From Herbaspirillum sp. Sphag64 (lineage in GTDB: Bacteria; Pseudomonadota; Gammaproteobacteria; Burkholderiales; Burkholderiaceae_D): a stretch of DNA of 64,000 nt. Within the stretch, counting starts at the first letter, position 1; each line of letters opens with the position of its first letter. Under the pieces are notes generated by a model. It had not been told where the DNA came from. It searched no databases and saw nothing but the letters and a program-made list of their open reading frames with translations. The position numbers were made by a program, and so were the translations under genes. Positions 26,177-35,765 of the stretch are shown in pieces. The stretch lies in NCBI RefSeq assembly GCF_014192645.1, contig NZ_JACHYE010000007.1, positions 1-64,000 of the forward strand. The letters are read 5' to 3'.

Positions 26177-26764
26177 CTATTGCTGCAGCAGGTAATAGGT
26201 AGTGATCACCAGCAAAACCGCCAGACTACGGTTGAGCAAGCGGATACGCTCGGCTTTCCCCAGATACTGGCGCAGGAAGATTCCGGCAGCAGCCCAGCAA
26301 GCGATCGACAGATAGCAGATCACAAAATAGATGGCAGCAAATTGCCAGATCAGGGAATGTGATCCATTGCCCGCGTATGCTGCCATACCAGCCAGTGATG
26401 CCAGCCAGGCTTTGGGGTTGAGCCATTGCATGGCTGCGCCAGAGAGCATCGAGGCAGCCTGAGCCGGTTTCTCTGCACCAAGCTGACCATTATCAGTGGC
26501 TAGTTTGTAGGCCATATACAGCAGGAATGCTGCGCCAGCCCATGTCACAACAGCCACCAGATGTGGCAAATAGAGGAGCAGTTCATGCACGCCAAAGCCG
26601 GTCATGACCAGCAAGACGGTGAACCCAAGACTCGCTCCCAGAACATGCCGCAAGCTCGCGCGAAAACCATGCTGAACGCTATTGGCAAGGGCAATCAGGT
26701 TGACAGGGCCGGGAGAAATTGAGGTGGCAAGGGCGAAGGCGCTCATGGAAAGGAACAAGTTCAT
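26177..26764 (-). CDS. LysE/RhtB-family amino-acid exporter
   Basis: A 195-residue inner-membrane protein with about six hydrophobic segments. The family signature is near the N-terminus: ALATSISPGPVNLIALANSVQHG, and the central QWLNPKAWLASL is also typical. Such proteins export amino acids or related small metabolites using the proton gradient. A ribosome-binding-like AGAGAG lies upstream of the ATG. It converges on an AraC regulator that may control it. The substrate cannot be read from sequence. Confidence 0.92.
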   Translation of the reverse strand: MNLFLSMSAFALATSISPGPVNLIALANSVQHGFRASLRHVLGASLGFTVLLVMTGFGVHELLLYLPHLVAVVTWAGAAFLLYMAYKLATDNGQLGAEKPAQAASMLSGAAMQWLNPKAWLASLAGMAAYAGNGSHSLIWQFAAIYFVICYLSIACWAAAGIFLRQYLGKAERIRLLNRSLAVLLVITTYYLLQQ

Positions 26765-26927
26765 TTAACTCTCTATTGGGAATTGAATGACTTGAGCTTA
26801 GAGGGCAGCGATGCCCTTTGTATTGAAGAAAATTGCTGTCTGCGTGCGGCAAACCTATGTAGTTTTCCGGAGCGGTGGAACGTGAAGGCTTGGGGTGAGG
26901 AGAGAATCCCACACCCCTGCACAAGTC

Positions 26928-27875
26928 CTACTTCAGTTTGAAGCTGGTGTCGAAGCTGGGGCTGACATCGAGTGCCTGCGTGATCACGCCAGCGTTGGCA
27001 TAGACCGCAGCGGTATGCTGCTGCGACTGAATCACCTTGGCATCAATGGCTACCGGATGCAACTGGGCGCGCTTGTACACATAGGTGAGGACTTCCGGCG
27101 GCAGCCCGGTGATACGCGCCTGTGCCTGCGCTACCAGCTCGGGATGGTTCAGTGCCCACCGTTGCGCCTGCGCCAGACGCTGCAGGTAGTCGGCCAGTAT
27201 TGCGCGCTTGCGGGCAATAGCATCATCAGTGGCGGCTTGATAGGTGAAGGAGTCCTTGAGGCCAACCGCATTGGTAATCACCTTGGCATGATCATGCAGT
27301 TGGGCGATGGCGACATACGGATCCCAGGTCGACCAGGCATCGACCGCGCCCGTGGCGAGTGCTGCCTTGGCATCTGAGGGATTGAGGAAGATCAGTTGCA
27401 CGTCGCTGGTTTTGAGTCCGGCTTTTTGCAAGGCGACCAGAACCAGGAAGTGACCAATCGATCCCCGGGTAGTGGCAATGCGGTGTCCTTTCAGACTGGC
27501 GACATCGATCAGCGGCGAATTGCTGTTGGCAACAATGGCCAGTCCTTCCGATTGCGTTTGAGAAACGCTGACCACATGGGCTTTGGCTCCGGCTGCCAGC
27601 GCAAAGATGAACGGCGCATCGCCCAGACCGCCGACATCAATTGCCCCGGCGTGCAATGCTTCACCCAGTGGTTGCGCTGCCGGAAAGTCTGACCATTCGA
27701 TCTTGTAGGGCAGATCCTTGAGCAGACCGGAGGCTTCCAGAATGCCACGTGCACCTTGGCGCTGGTCGCCAACCCTTAACATACCGCCGTTGATTTGATC
27801 GGCTGCCTGCGCAATCATCGGGCTGCCTAGTATCAATGTGGCGGCGAGTAGCCAGCGTCGCAATCCTGTATGCAT
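26928..27875 (-). CDS. ssuA: ABC transporter substrate-binding protein, aliphatic sulfonate type
   Basis: A 315-residue periplasmic binding protein with signal peptide MHTGLRRWLLAATLILGSPMIAQA. The SsuA/NMT1-like pattern is clear: LRVGDQRQGARGILEASG, YKIEWSDFPAAQPLGEALHAG, IDVGGLGDAPFIFALAAGA, LKGHRIATTRGSIGHFLV and VDAWSTWDPYVA. It is the last gene of a minus-strand operon with an SsuB-like ATPase and SsuC-like permease at the other end, so binding of an organosulfonate or sulfate ester is likely. The exact ligand is unknown. Confidence 0.88.
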   Translation of the reverse strand: MHTGLRRWLLAATLILGSPMIAQAADQINGGMLRVGDQRQGARGILEASGLLKDLPYKIEWSDFPAAQPLGEALHAGAIDVGGLGDAPFIFALAAGAKAHVVSVSQTQSEGLAIVANSNSPLIDVASLKGHRIATTRGSIGHFLVLVALQKAGLKTSDVQLIFLNPSDAKAALATGAVDAWSTWDPYVAIAQLHDHAKVITNAVGLKDSFTYQAATDDAIARKRAILADYLQRLAQAQRWALNHPELVAQAQARITGLPPEVLTYVYKRAQLHPVAIDAKVIQSQQHTAAVYANAGVITQALDVSPSFDTSFKLK

Positions 27876-27929
27876 GATTTCCTTTTCGCTACGGGTAGGT
27901 TGTGGGGCGTGAATTGTTAATAACGGCGT

Positions 27930-28796
27930 TCAATCAAACAGATCGGGCTCTTCGCGGGTAACCACGTCCCACAGGGGCTGGAAGCTGTACCAGCTACCGG
28001 TGTCGCTGCCAATCTGCGAGGCCGTGTGCAGTGCCACGGCGTGTGAGAGTGGCTTGGTGGGGCCGGCAGCCTCTGAAATGAGTTGGGTCTGGGCGGCATT
28101 TTCCATGGCGATGTAGCGCCAGACAGCGGATTCGACCGAGTTACCGACGGTTAGCAAACCATGGTTTTGTAAAATTGCTGCCTTGTGTTTGCCGAGGGTC
28201 TGGGCAATCCGTGCACCTTCGCTGCTGTCGAGTACCACGCCGCTGTAATCGGCAAAGATCACATGGTCGCCATAGAAGGCGCAGGAATCCTGGGTGAGCG
28301 GATCGAGCAGGCGTCCCTGTGCCGAGAAAGCCTTGCCCCACAGTGCATGCGAGTGCGCAGCGGCAACAACGTCTGGTCGTGCCTTGTGCAACTCGGAGTG
28401 GATCGCAAAGGCAGCGCGATTGAGCAGACCGTCACCGTGCAGGATCTCGCCATCATGGCTGACCAGCAGCAGGTCGGAGACGCGAATGTGACCGAAGTAG
28501 ACGCCGGCCGGATTGACCCAGAACTGGTCCGGAAACTCAGGATCACGCGCGGTAATATGACCGGCTCCGCCCATGTCGAATCCATAACGTGCGAACAGGC
28601 GGAACGAAGCCGCCAACCGTTGCTTGCGGTGCAGACGTGCTGCTTCGACGGTGGGTGGTGGCGGTGGTTCGGCGACCATCAGACGACCTTCGGCGTTGCG
28701 CGGTGCCGAGTAGATTGCCGGACGTGGCGGCGTCGCACCGACCACGCGCAGATGGGGCTTGGATAGCGGTGAGCTGTAGAGGGGAGACTGGCTCAT
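27930..28796 (-). CDS. class II aldolase/adducin family protein
   Basis: A 288-residue cytoplasmic protein of the fuculose-phosphate aldolase/adducin fold. Family elements: LAASFRLFARYGFDMGGAGHITARD, DQFWVNPAGVYFG, RPDVVAAAHSHALWGKAFS (the two His of the metal site) and LQNHGLLTVGNSV. A Pro-rich leader of about 50 residues precedes the domain. AAAGGA lies 8 nt before the ATG. It stands between the hydroxyacid dehydrogenase and ssuA genes in the organosulfur operon, where it could cleave or rearrange the carbon skeleton left after desulfonation. That role is inferred from position. Members of this fold are often misnamed, so the reaction stays open. Confidence 0.88.
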   Translation of the reverse strand: MSQSPLYSSPLSKPHLRVVGATPPRPAIYSAPRNAEGRLMVAEPPPPPTVEAARLHRKQRLAASFRLFARYGFDMGGAGHITARDPEFPDQFWVNPAGVYFGHIRVSDLLLVSHDGEILHGDGLLNRAAFAIHSELHKARPDVVAAAHSHALWGKAFSAQGRLLDPLTQDSCAFYGDHVIFADYSGVVLDSSEGARIAQTLGKHKAAILQNHGLLTVGNSVESAVWRYIAMENAAQTQLISEAAGPTKPLSHAVALHTASQIGSDTGSWYSFQPLWDVVTREEPDLFD

Positions 28797-28815
28797 GAAA
28801 CGTTCCTTTTATTGA

Positions 28816-29772
28816 TCAATAGCCGCGTGCCGGATCAAGCACATCGGTCAGTGGCTGGCCGCTGCGAAAGCGTTGCAGGTTGCCAAGAAATTTGTCGAGC
28901 AGGGCATCCGTCAGCTGGTCAGTATGCGGTGAGATGTGGGGCGACAGGCGCACCCGTGGGTGGTGATAGTAGCGATGCCCGGCTGGCAGTGGTTCAGGCT
29001 CGGTGACATCCAGCGTGGCCAGGGCGACGCGGCCGCTATCGAGCGCTGTCAACAGGGCGGTATCATCAATCAGGCTGCCGCGTGCAATGTTGATCAGATG
29101 TAGCCCGGGCTTGGCCTGCGCCAGCACATGCTGATTGATTGCGTGGCGGGTGGCCGGGGTAGCCGGTGCGGCCAGTACCAGATGATCGGCACGCGCAACC
29201 AGTTCGTTGAGATCGGCAACGGCGTCAACCCCTTCAATATCGAACGGTGTCTGAGAACGGCGTATTGCCACGACGCGCATACCCAGTGCCAGCGCACGTT
29301 GCGCCACGGCACGGCCAATTGAGCCAAAGCCATAGAGGCCAAGTACGCTGCCTTGTACCAGAGACAGGCTGGGGCGTTGCCATGGCGAGGCATCCTTGAG
29401 CCAGATCGTCGGGATCTGTTTGGCTGCGCTGAAGATGGCGGCCAGCACATACTCTGCGATGGCGTTGGAGGCAGTGCCACGGGCCACAGTCACCACCGGC
29501 CCTTGCAGCAGCCAGTCGGGATAGAAGTCGATGCCGACCGAGGCCAGCTGGATCCAGTCCAGTTGCAGCGGCCAGCCGCGCGGACGCGCTGCGCTTTGGG
29601 TCGTGCTGGCATTACCCGCCTTGTTGAAAGGCCGGACAAACAAGACGTTGGCCTCCGGCGCCAGCACACTCAGGTCACCCGCTGGCAGATCAATGACTCT
29701 GGCCTGTGCCTGTTGCGCCAGCCGGGCATTGACGCTGGGGTCCAACTGGCTGGCAATGATGATGTCACGCAT
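28816..29772 (-). CDS. D-isomer-specific 2-hydroxyacid dehydrogenase
   Basis: About 318 residues from the ATG at 29772, which has GGAG 8 nt upstream; an in-frame start at 29790 would overlap the upstream gene. NAD(P)-binding GLYGFGSIGRAV, the substrate Arg in NIARGSLIDD, Glu in TEPEPLP and the catalytic His in SPHIS are all in place, so it should be active in reducing or oxidising an alpha-keto/hydroxy acid. The gene lies 14 bp after the monooxygenase gene in the organosulfur operon. It may process a 2-keto or 2-hydroxy acid formed from the substrate backbone. Substrate unknown. Confidence 0.9.
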   Translation of the reverse strand: MRDIIIASQLDPSVNARLAQQAQARVIDLPAGDLSVLAPEANVLFVRPFNKAGNASTTQSAARPRGWPLQLDWIQLASVGIDFYPDWLLQGPVVTVARGTASNAIAEYVLAAIFSAAKQIPTIWLKDASPWQRPSLSLVQGSVLGLYGFGSIGRAVAQRALALGMRVVAIRRSQTPFDIEGVDAVADLNELVARADHLVLAAPATPATRHAINQHVLAQAKPGLHLINIARGSLIDDTALLTALDSGRVALATLDVTEPEPLPAGHRYYHHPRVRLSPHISPHTDQLTDALLDKFLGNLQRFRSGQPLTDVLDPARGY

Positions 29773-29786
29773 GGGCAGGCTCCGGC

Positions 29787-30881
29787 TCACGCTGCCTGCG
29801 CCACGTGACGCTCAGCGACCGCACGGCGCACCAGCGGCAGCAGATCACGGCCATATTGCAGCGCATCGGCGAGTGGCTCGAAACCGCGAATCAGGAAGGT
29901 GGTGATGCCGAGGTCGTAGTAGGCCAGCAGCGAGTCGGCCACCTGTTGCGGGGTACCGACCAGCCCGGTCGAATTGCCGGCGGCCTTGGTCAGTGCAGCG
30001 ATGCCGGTCCACAGTCGCTGATCGACAACGGTTCCTTGTGCGGCAGTTGCCAGCAGCCGTTGTGAGCCGATGTTGACGGGCTCTTGGGGCCGGCGCGTGA
30101 ACAGGGGATTCTGTTTGACGTTGATGCTGGCCTGCTGCAGGATACGATCGGCCTTGGCCCAGGCCAGCTCTTCGGTATCGGCCAGAATCGGACGCAGTGA
30201 GAGGCTGAATCTGATCCTGTCGGCACGACCATATCGGGCCGCTGCGGCGCGTACCTTGTCGATGGTCTCCTTCACCTGCGCCAGTGACTCGCCCCACAGG
30301 GCATAGACGTCGGCATGTTTGCCGGCGACCTCAATGGCGATATCGGAGGCGCCGCCAAAGTAGACCGGTATATGCGGGTTTTGCACTGGTCTGACGCGGG
30401 CATTCTGGCCCTTGACCTGATAGTACTTGCCCGCGTAGTCGAAGGGGGCATTGGCGGTCCAGGTCTGCTTGACGATATCCAGAAATTCGTCGCTACGGGC
30501 ATAGCGTTCATCGTGGCTGAGGAAGTCGCCATCGCGTTGTTGCTCGGTATCGTCACCGCCACTGATGATATGTACCGCCAACCGGCCATCACTGAACTGA
30601 TCCAGACTCGCCAGCTGCCGCGCCGCCAGCGTCGGTGCCATAAAGCCGGGTCGGTGGGCCAGCAGCACGCCCAGTCGCTCGGTCTGCGCCGCAATGTAGG
30701 CAGCTACCTGGAAGCCGTCCACCGAGCCGCTGTTATGTGCGATCAGGACCCGATCAAAGCCGCCGTTTTCATGCACCCGGGCGACGGTGGCAAGATAGTT
30801 TTTGCTGACCACGGGACCGTGCGGCAAAATCGTTTCAGAGCTTTCCTGGGTGGTGGCATAACCGATGAATTCGATACTCAT
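29787..30881 (-). CDS. ssuD: FMNH2-dependent alkanesulfonate monooxygenase-like protein (luciferase-like)
   Basis: About 364 residues from the ATG at 30881, which has AAAGGA 8 nt upstream; an upstream in-frame ATG at 30920 lies in a tandem repeat. The luciferase-like fold of SsuD is clear: HENGGFDRVLIAHNSGSVDGF, LAHRPGFMAPTLAARQLASLD, GRLAVHIISGGDDTEQQRDG, YARSDEFLDIVKQTW and IPVYFGGASDIAIEVAGKHAD. Enzymes of this group use FMNH2 and oxygen to release sulfite from sulfonates. No flavin reductase (ssuE) gene is visible nearby, so reduced flavin must come from elsewhere. Substrate could differ from that of classical SsuD. Confidence 0.85.
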   Translation of the reverse strand: MSIEFIGYATTQESSETILPHGPVVSKNYLATVARVHENGGFDRVLIAHNSGSVDGFQVAAYIAAQTERLGVLLAHRPGFMAPTLAARQLASLDQFSDGRLAVHIISGGDDTEQQRDGDFLSHDERYARSDEFLDIVKQTWTANAPFDYAGKYYQVKGQNARVRPVQNPHIPVYFGGASDIAIEVAGKHADVYALWGESLAQVKETIDKVRAAAARYGRADRIRFSLSLRPILADTEELAWAKADRILQQASINVKQNPLFTRRPQEPVNIGSQRLLATAAQGTVVDQRLWTGIAALTKAAGNSTGLVGTPQQVADSLLAYYDLGITTFLIRGFEPLADALQYGRDLLPLVRRAVAERHVAQAA

Positions 30882-30909
30882 ATTTTGTCCTTTGGGCGAG
30901 AGTAGATTG

Positions 30910-30989
30910 TTCAGAGACATTCGGAGAGATTCAGAGTGATTCAGAGTGATTCAGAGTGATTCAGAGCGATTCAGACAAACTCAGGCAAC
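30910..30989. repeat. tandem array of eight 10-bp units
   Basis: Eight consecutive decamers of the form TTCAGAGTGA: units at 30930, 30940 and 30950 are identical, and those at 30910, 30920, 30960, 30970 and 30980 diverge by one to several bases. The period equals about one helical turn. The array fills the gap between the stop of the sfnB-like gene (30981) and the monooxygenase start (30881) and extends 9 bp into the sfnB-like gene. It may be a product of slippage or a cluster of binding sites on one face of the helix. Confidence 0.85.
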
Positions 30990-32210
30990 ACGTACCGGGC
31001 TCGTCTGCGCTGGCGCGACAAGTGATCCAGTTTGCGGACCCAGCAAGGCAATGCGCCCGGCGTTGATCAGGATGCTGTCGTTTTGCGGCGTATGGATACG
31101 ACTGCACAAAACATTGCGGTAATGCCGCTCCAATGCGTTATTGCGTGAGAGTCCGGGATTGCCGCTGATCTCGATGGCCTTTTCCACCACAGCGATGGCC
31201 TGGGTGGTGACCAGATATTTGATGCGACCGCTGTCATCGCTAGCCACTCTGGTGTTGGCAGCGGCGGCATCGAGCAGCAAGCGGTTGGACAAGAGCCAGG
31301 CATCAATCTGACCGACGGCTTCCTGAAACCGTGGCAGGCTTGCCAGCGGTGTGCCCAGATTGGCCGGGACCCGGTTCTGCAGCCAGTCCACCAACCAGTC
31401 GCGCGCGGCCCTGGCGACACCGTCATAAATCGCACCCAGCAAGACTGCACTCCAGAGCAGGGTGGTCGGATCAATATCCGGCTGACTGTTGGCCGGTGCA
31501 ACATCGACCGCGTGTTCGGCAGGCACCAGCACATCATCAAAGATGACTTCGTGGCTGCCGGTGGCCCGCATGCCGAGGTGGTCCCAGTTCTCGACGACAG
31601 AAACACCGGGCGTATCGCGATGCACCAGCCAGCTGCCTACCAGTGGTTGCGCATCGTCACTACGTGCCCAGACGTTGAGCCATGTCAGGCGCGGGATGCC
31701 GGTCGAATAAATCTTTCGACCACTGATGCACCAGCCTTGCGGTACCCGGCGGGCTACTGTTGCAGGCAAGCCGCCACGGGCTGGCGTACCCAGTTCGGGC
31801 TCGACCCGCAGCGCATTGATAAGCGCACCGTCGCGCACTGCCTCAGTGGCAACCTGCCGATATAACTGGGTGGGCCAGCGGGCGGTACGTGAGTTGGCAG
31901 CATGCTGCAGATATTGCATGCTCAGCACCAGCGCAGTGGATGGATCACCATAAGCCACCGCCCCAATCACGCGCCGTGTCTGGGCCAGCGTCGCTGCATG
32001 TCCGCCAGCAAAATGCGGGACAGTCAGGGACAGCAAACCATGTTGATGCAAACGCTCAAAATTCTGATGCGGGAAACTGCCATCACGGTCATGTTCGGCT
32101 GCCGTAGCCGCAAATTCACTGGCCAGCTGTTGCAGCAATTGATCAAATGCAGGCTGATCGAACAGGGAGGACGCGGCGGCTGCGTGGGCGCTCAAGAGAT
32201 TGGCTGACAT
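30981..32210 (-). CDS. SfnB/DszC-like flavin-dependent oxidoreductase (acyl-CoA dehydrogenase fold)
   Basis: A 409-residue protein of the acyl-CoA dehydrogenase superfamily, most like the sulfur-acquisition oxidoreductases SfnB and DszC. Signs: FERLHQHGLLSLTVPHFAGG near the N-terminus, GRKIYSTGIPRLTWLNVWARS and LGMRATGSHEVIFDDVLVP in the middle, and an ISGNPGLSRNNALERHYRN helix at the end, where SfnB-type members lack the acyl-CoA base Glu. It lies between ssuB and the monooxygenase, so sulfur release from an organosulfur compound is likely. The stop codon is formed within the tandem decamer array. The exact substrate is unknown. Confidence 0.85.
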   Translation of the reverse strand: MSANLLSAHAAAASSLFDQPAFDQLLQQLASEFAATAAEHDRDGSFPHQNFERLHQHGLLSLTVPHFAGGHAATLAQTRRVIGAVAYGDPSTALVLSMQYLQHAANSRTARWPTQLYRQVATEAVRDGALINALRVEPELGTPARGGLPATVARRVPQGWCISGRKIYSTGIPRLTWLNVWARSDDAQPLVGSWLVHRDTPGVSVVENWDHLGMRATGSHEVIFDDVLVPAEHAVDVAPANSQPDIDPTTLLWSAVLLGAIYDGVARAARDWLVDWLQNRVPANLGTPLASLPRFQEAVGQIDAWLLSNRLLLDAAAANTRVASDDSGRIKYLVTTQAIAVVEKAIEISGNPGLSRNNALERHYRNVLCSRIHTPQNDSILINAGRIALLGPQTGSLVAPAQTSPVRVA

Positions 32211-32215
32211 GTTTT

Positions 32216-33091
<876 letters not shown>

Positions 33092-33093
33092 CG

Positions 33094-33942
33094 TCAATCC
33101 TTGATAAAAGAGGGACGCCATGCCAGCGCCACCTGTTCGATGCCGCGCACCAGCACATCGGTCAGCAAACCCAGAAGGCTATAGACCATCAGACAGACGA
33201 CGATGATGTCGGTACGCATGAAGTCGCGTGCGTTGTTGATCAGGTAGCCAATGCCGGCGGTTGCATTGATCTGTTCCACGATCACCAGTGATAGCCAACT
33301 CACGCCCAGTGCGTAGCGCAAACCGAGCAGAAATGATGGCAGCGCACCGGGCAGGACTACATGCCAGATCAGTCCCAGATGGCCGAGGCCGAACAGGCGG
33401 CCGGCTTCGATCAGCTTGGCGTCGATGCTGCGAATGCCGCTGTACAGGGTCAGATACATGGGGAAGGTGGTAGCAAAGGCGATCAGGCTGATCTTGGTGA
33501 AGTCGCCAATACCAAACCAGACAATAAACAGCGGCACCAGGCCAACAAAGGGTAGCGTGCGCACCATCTGCATCGGCGCATCGACGATGAATTCGCCTCG
33601 GCGGGATAGTCCCGCAATCAGTGCCAGCCCGGTACCGATGGTCAGTGAGATAGACAGTCCGGTCAGTACCCGACCGAGCGACACCAGCAGATTACTGCCC
33701 ATTTCACCCGAAGCGACCAGGGTGGCGAAGGTGCTGGCGATTTGTGATGGTGCCGCCAGAATCCGATCCGGTAGCACACCGGTACGGGAGGCAAGTTCCC
33801 ATAGCAGCACAATGACCAGCGGACTGGTGGCGCGCCGTAACAAGGCACGCAGCCAGCGCTGTTGCCAGCCTGATGTCTCAGCGGTGAGCGGCTTGATGAG
33901 CGCGGTGGGGGCGTCAAGAACAGACGCGGTGATGTTCGACAT
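33094..33942 (-). CDS. ssuC: sulfonate-type ABC transporter permease
   Basis: About 282 residues from the ATG at 33942; an alternative in-frame start is at 33966. Five to six transmembrane segments (for example LVIVLLWELASRTGVLP, SISLTIGTGLALIAGLS, IIVVCLMVYSLLGLLTDVL) and the EAA-loop sequence EAGRLFGLGHLGLIWHVVLP place it with SsuC/TauC permeases. First gene of the minus-strand operon, 3 bp before ssuB. It should form the dimeric channel for an organosulfur ligand. Confidence 0.92.
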   Translation of the reverse strand: MSNITASVLDAPTALIKPLTAETSGWQQRWLRALLRRATSPLVIVLLWELASRTGVLPDRILAAPSQIASTFATLVASGEMGSNLLVSLGRVLTGLSISLTIGTGLALIAGLSRRGEFIVDAPMQMVRTLPFVGLVPLFIVWFGIGDFTKISLIAFATTFPMYLTLYSGIRSIDAKLIEAGRLFGLGHLGLIWHVVLPGALPSFLLGLRYALGVSWLSLVIVEQINATAGIGYLINNARDFMRTDIIVVCLMVYSLLGLLTDVLVRGIEQVALAWRPSFIKD

Positions 33943-33966
33943 CGTACTTTCTGATCCGTAAGGCAT

Positions 33967-34163
33967 AGGTTGACGATCGTCGAAACCTGTCGCGCTTATC
34001 GGCTTATCTGAATCAACTGAATAAACTCAGTGCAGTCAGGGCAGTCTGCGCGGTGCGACCGTACAGCGGATCATAAGTGTTGCGATATTATGATTAAACG
34101 AATTATTTTGAATATTGAAATATGAAAATTTAGAATAATGACTGAGCCGTCCTGAACAAGTGA
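33967..34163 (-). promoter_or_regulatory. probable promoter/operator region of the ssu-type operon
   Basis: A 197-bp gap between the end of the LysR gene and ssuC. The part at about 34085-34140 is strikingly AT-rich (runs such as GAATATTGAAATATG), unlike the surrounding G+C-rich coding DNA. LysR-type dyads (T-N11-A) are possible here, but I cannot single one out. All seven operon genes downstream are oriented away from this region. Confidence 0.5.
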
Positions 34164-35102
34164 TCAGGTTTGCGGATGGGCCTTGGCCGATCCCTTTACG
34201 CTTCCCTGTGCGGCACTGAAGGTACGTGCCACCCTCGTCCCGAACAGGGTAGCAGCCTGTTGTTGTGCATTTGGCAAACGGGCTTGCTGGATCAACCAGA
34301 TATCCAGTATCGGCTTGAAGTCAGTCACGTGAATGATATCGAGTTGATCGCGATAGTGACTGGCGAGCAGTTGCGGCAGCGGCATCAGGCCCAGTCCGCG
34401 ACCACTGGTCACCAGACCCAGTTGCAGATCGGCACCAAAAATTTCTAAATTGACCTTGAAGGACAGGCCCTGTCCCGCCAGTGCCCGTTGCAGTCCGGCG
34501 CGAAAGCCGCAACCGTCGGGATTGAGCACCCAGCCGTGCGCATGGCAGTCGGCCAGTTTGTAGCTGCGGCGACTGAGCTCACCTTTCGGCGCGACGACTG
34601 CCAGTTCGATGCGCCCCAGTGAGGTGCTGCCCACACCTGCCGGGAACACTTTGGTGGCGGGAAACAGGGCAATGGCAGCATCAAGCTCGCCGTTATCGAC
34701 CTTGTCGACCAGTTGTGCACCCCAGCCGGTGGATACCTTGGTAGTCATCTCGGGAAAGTCTTCGCTGATCTGATGCAATGCATCCAGGAGCGCAATATCG
34801 CTGACCGACTGAATCACACCCAGACGAAATTCCCCGCTGGGTAAATCACTCTGGCGCGCCAGGTCACGCAGCGACTCGACCTCGCGTAGTACGGCACGGC
34901 ATTGTTCATAGACCCGTTTGCCCATGGCATTAGGGCGTGGTGGCTTGGTGCTGCGGTCGAGTACTTCAATACCGAGAGCCTCTTCAAAGCTTTGAATGCG
35001 GCGGGTAATGGCCGATTGTGTCAATTGCAGAGACGCCGCCGCAAGACTGATGGATTGGCAGCGCACCACGGCAACGAAGGCATCAATAGCGTCTATTTTC
35101 AT
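34164..35102 (-). CDS. LysR-family transcriptional regulator
   Basis: A 312-residue regulator. The N-terminal winged helix-turn-helix is standard (IDAFVAVVRCQSISLAAASL, QLTQSAITRRIQSFEEALG), with a linker and a two-lobe effector domain (FRLGVIQSVSDIALLDAL; GLGLMPLPQLLASHY). It is transcribed in the same direction as the organosulfur operon and ends just upstream of its probable promoter, so it is the natural candidate to control that operon. A role similar to Cbl or SsuR is inference. A short basic tail follows the core domain. Confidence 0.92.
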   Translation of the reverse strand: MKIDAIDAFVAVVRCQSISLAAASLQLTQSAITRRIQSFEEALGIEVLDRSTKPPRPNAMGKRVYEQCRAVLREVESLRDLARQSDLPSGEFRLGVIQSVSDIALLDALHQISEDFPEMTTKVSTGWGAQLVDKVDNGELDAAIALFPATKVFPAGVGSTSLGRIELAVVAPKGELSRRSYKLADCHAHGWVLNPDGCGFRAGLQRALAGQGLSFKVNLEIFGADLQLGLVTSGRGLGLMPLPQLLASHYRDQLDIIHVTDFKPILDIWLIQQARLPNAQQQAATLFGTRVARTFSAAQGSVKGSAKAHPQT

Positions 35103-35274
35103 AACAAATTCGCATATTCATAGGAGTGATTTATGCGAATTCTAACAGCAGAGTGGTGCGGTGCAGCTGCCTTGCGTCTTCGGTTGATAGAAAGGCTGGG
35201 AGATGATCATTTCGGCCTGCACGTCCCATGAGGAGCGCATATTCAATGCTCATAGTCCAACTGGGATGAGGCTG

Positions 35275-35733
35275 TCAGCGTTCGAGATTGTCTTTGACAA
35301 TCGTGAGTAACGCGACCAGTTCGCGACTCTGCTCGGCTGACAAACCCTTTATTGCCGCCTGTAAAACCGGTGCAGCGCTCTCCTTGATCTGCCGGTGCAG
35401 GAGTGCGCCTGCAGGACTTAACTGCAGTCGTATGTTGCGCCGGTCTAAGGCGTCTTCCTGTGCCTCCAGAAAACCATCGTCACGTAAGCGGCGGATGAGC
35501 CGGGTCATTTGTGCCTTGTCGCGTCCTGAGTGTTGTACCAGGTCACTGAGTGTGCTGCCTTGCCGGTGCGAAAAAAAGCTCAACACACGGCTTTCCATGT
35601 GGGTAATTCCTTGCTCGCCGGCACGAACCGCCGCCAATTGTTGCGAACGGTACAAGTGCATGACGGTATGAATGGACTCGAAGACCGCACTAGCGACATC
35701 TAATTGGTTGACATTATCAATTTGTTTTTTCAT
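35275..35733 (-). CDS. MarR-family transcriptional regulator
   Basis: About 152 residues from the ATG at 35733 (an in-frame ATG at 35751 is possible). The winged helix is clear: GITHMESRVLSFFSHRQGS, LSDLVQHSGRDKAQMTRLIRRL, FLEAQEDALDRRNIRLQLSPAG with the DxRxxxxxLT-like wing. Divergent from the siderophore-interacting flavoprotein gene, only about 32 bp away. Identical 12-bp repeats lie at and upstream of its start, so it probably represses itself and the flavoprotein. The inducer is unknown. Confidence 0.92.
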   Translation of the reverse strand: MKKQIDNVNQLDVASAVFESIHTVMHLYRSQQLAAVRAGEQGITHMESRVLSFFSHRQGSTLSDLVQHSGRDKAQMTRLIRRLRDDGFLEAQEDALDRRNIRLQLSPAGALLHRQIKESAAPVLQAAIKGLSAEQSRELVALLTIVKDNLER

Positions 35734-35752
35734 AATAGGTGACATTATCAAT
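35708..35752. promoter_or_regulatory. candidate MarR operator: two direct repeats of GACATTATCAAT
   Basis: GACATTATCAAT occurs at 35710-35721 and again at 35741-35752, 31 bp apart, that is about three helical turns. Each copy sits in a partial palindrome (TTGA ... TCAA). One copy lies in the first codons of the marR gene, the other between the two divergent starts. The arrangement suits one regulator governing both genes. Confidence 0.55.
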
Positions 35753-35765
35753 CAATTTCAATGTT

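Noticed and set aside
28185-28766. Plus-strand frame of 193 codons opposite the aldolase gene
   Set aside because: The class II aldolase on the minus strand has all family motifs; this frame has none.
30315-30905. Plus-strand frame of 196 codons opposite the ssuD-like gene
   Set aside because: No ribosome binding site or family; the monooxygenase is clear on the other strand.
30910-30989. CRISPR array
   Set aside because: The units are 10 bp with no spacers; it is a simple tandem repeat.
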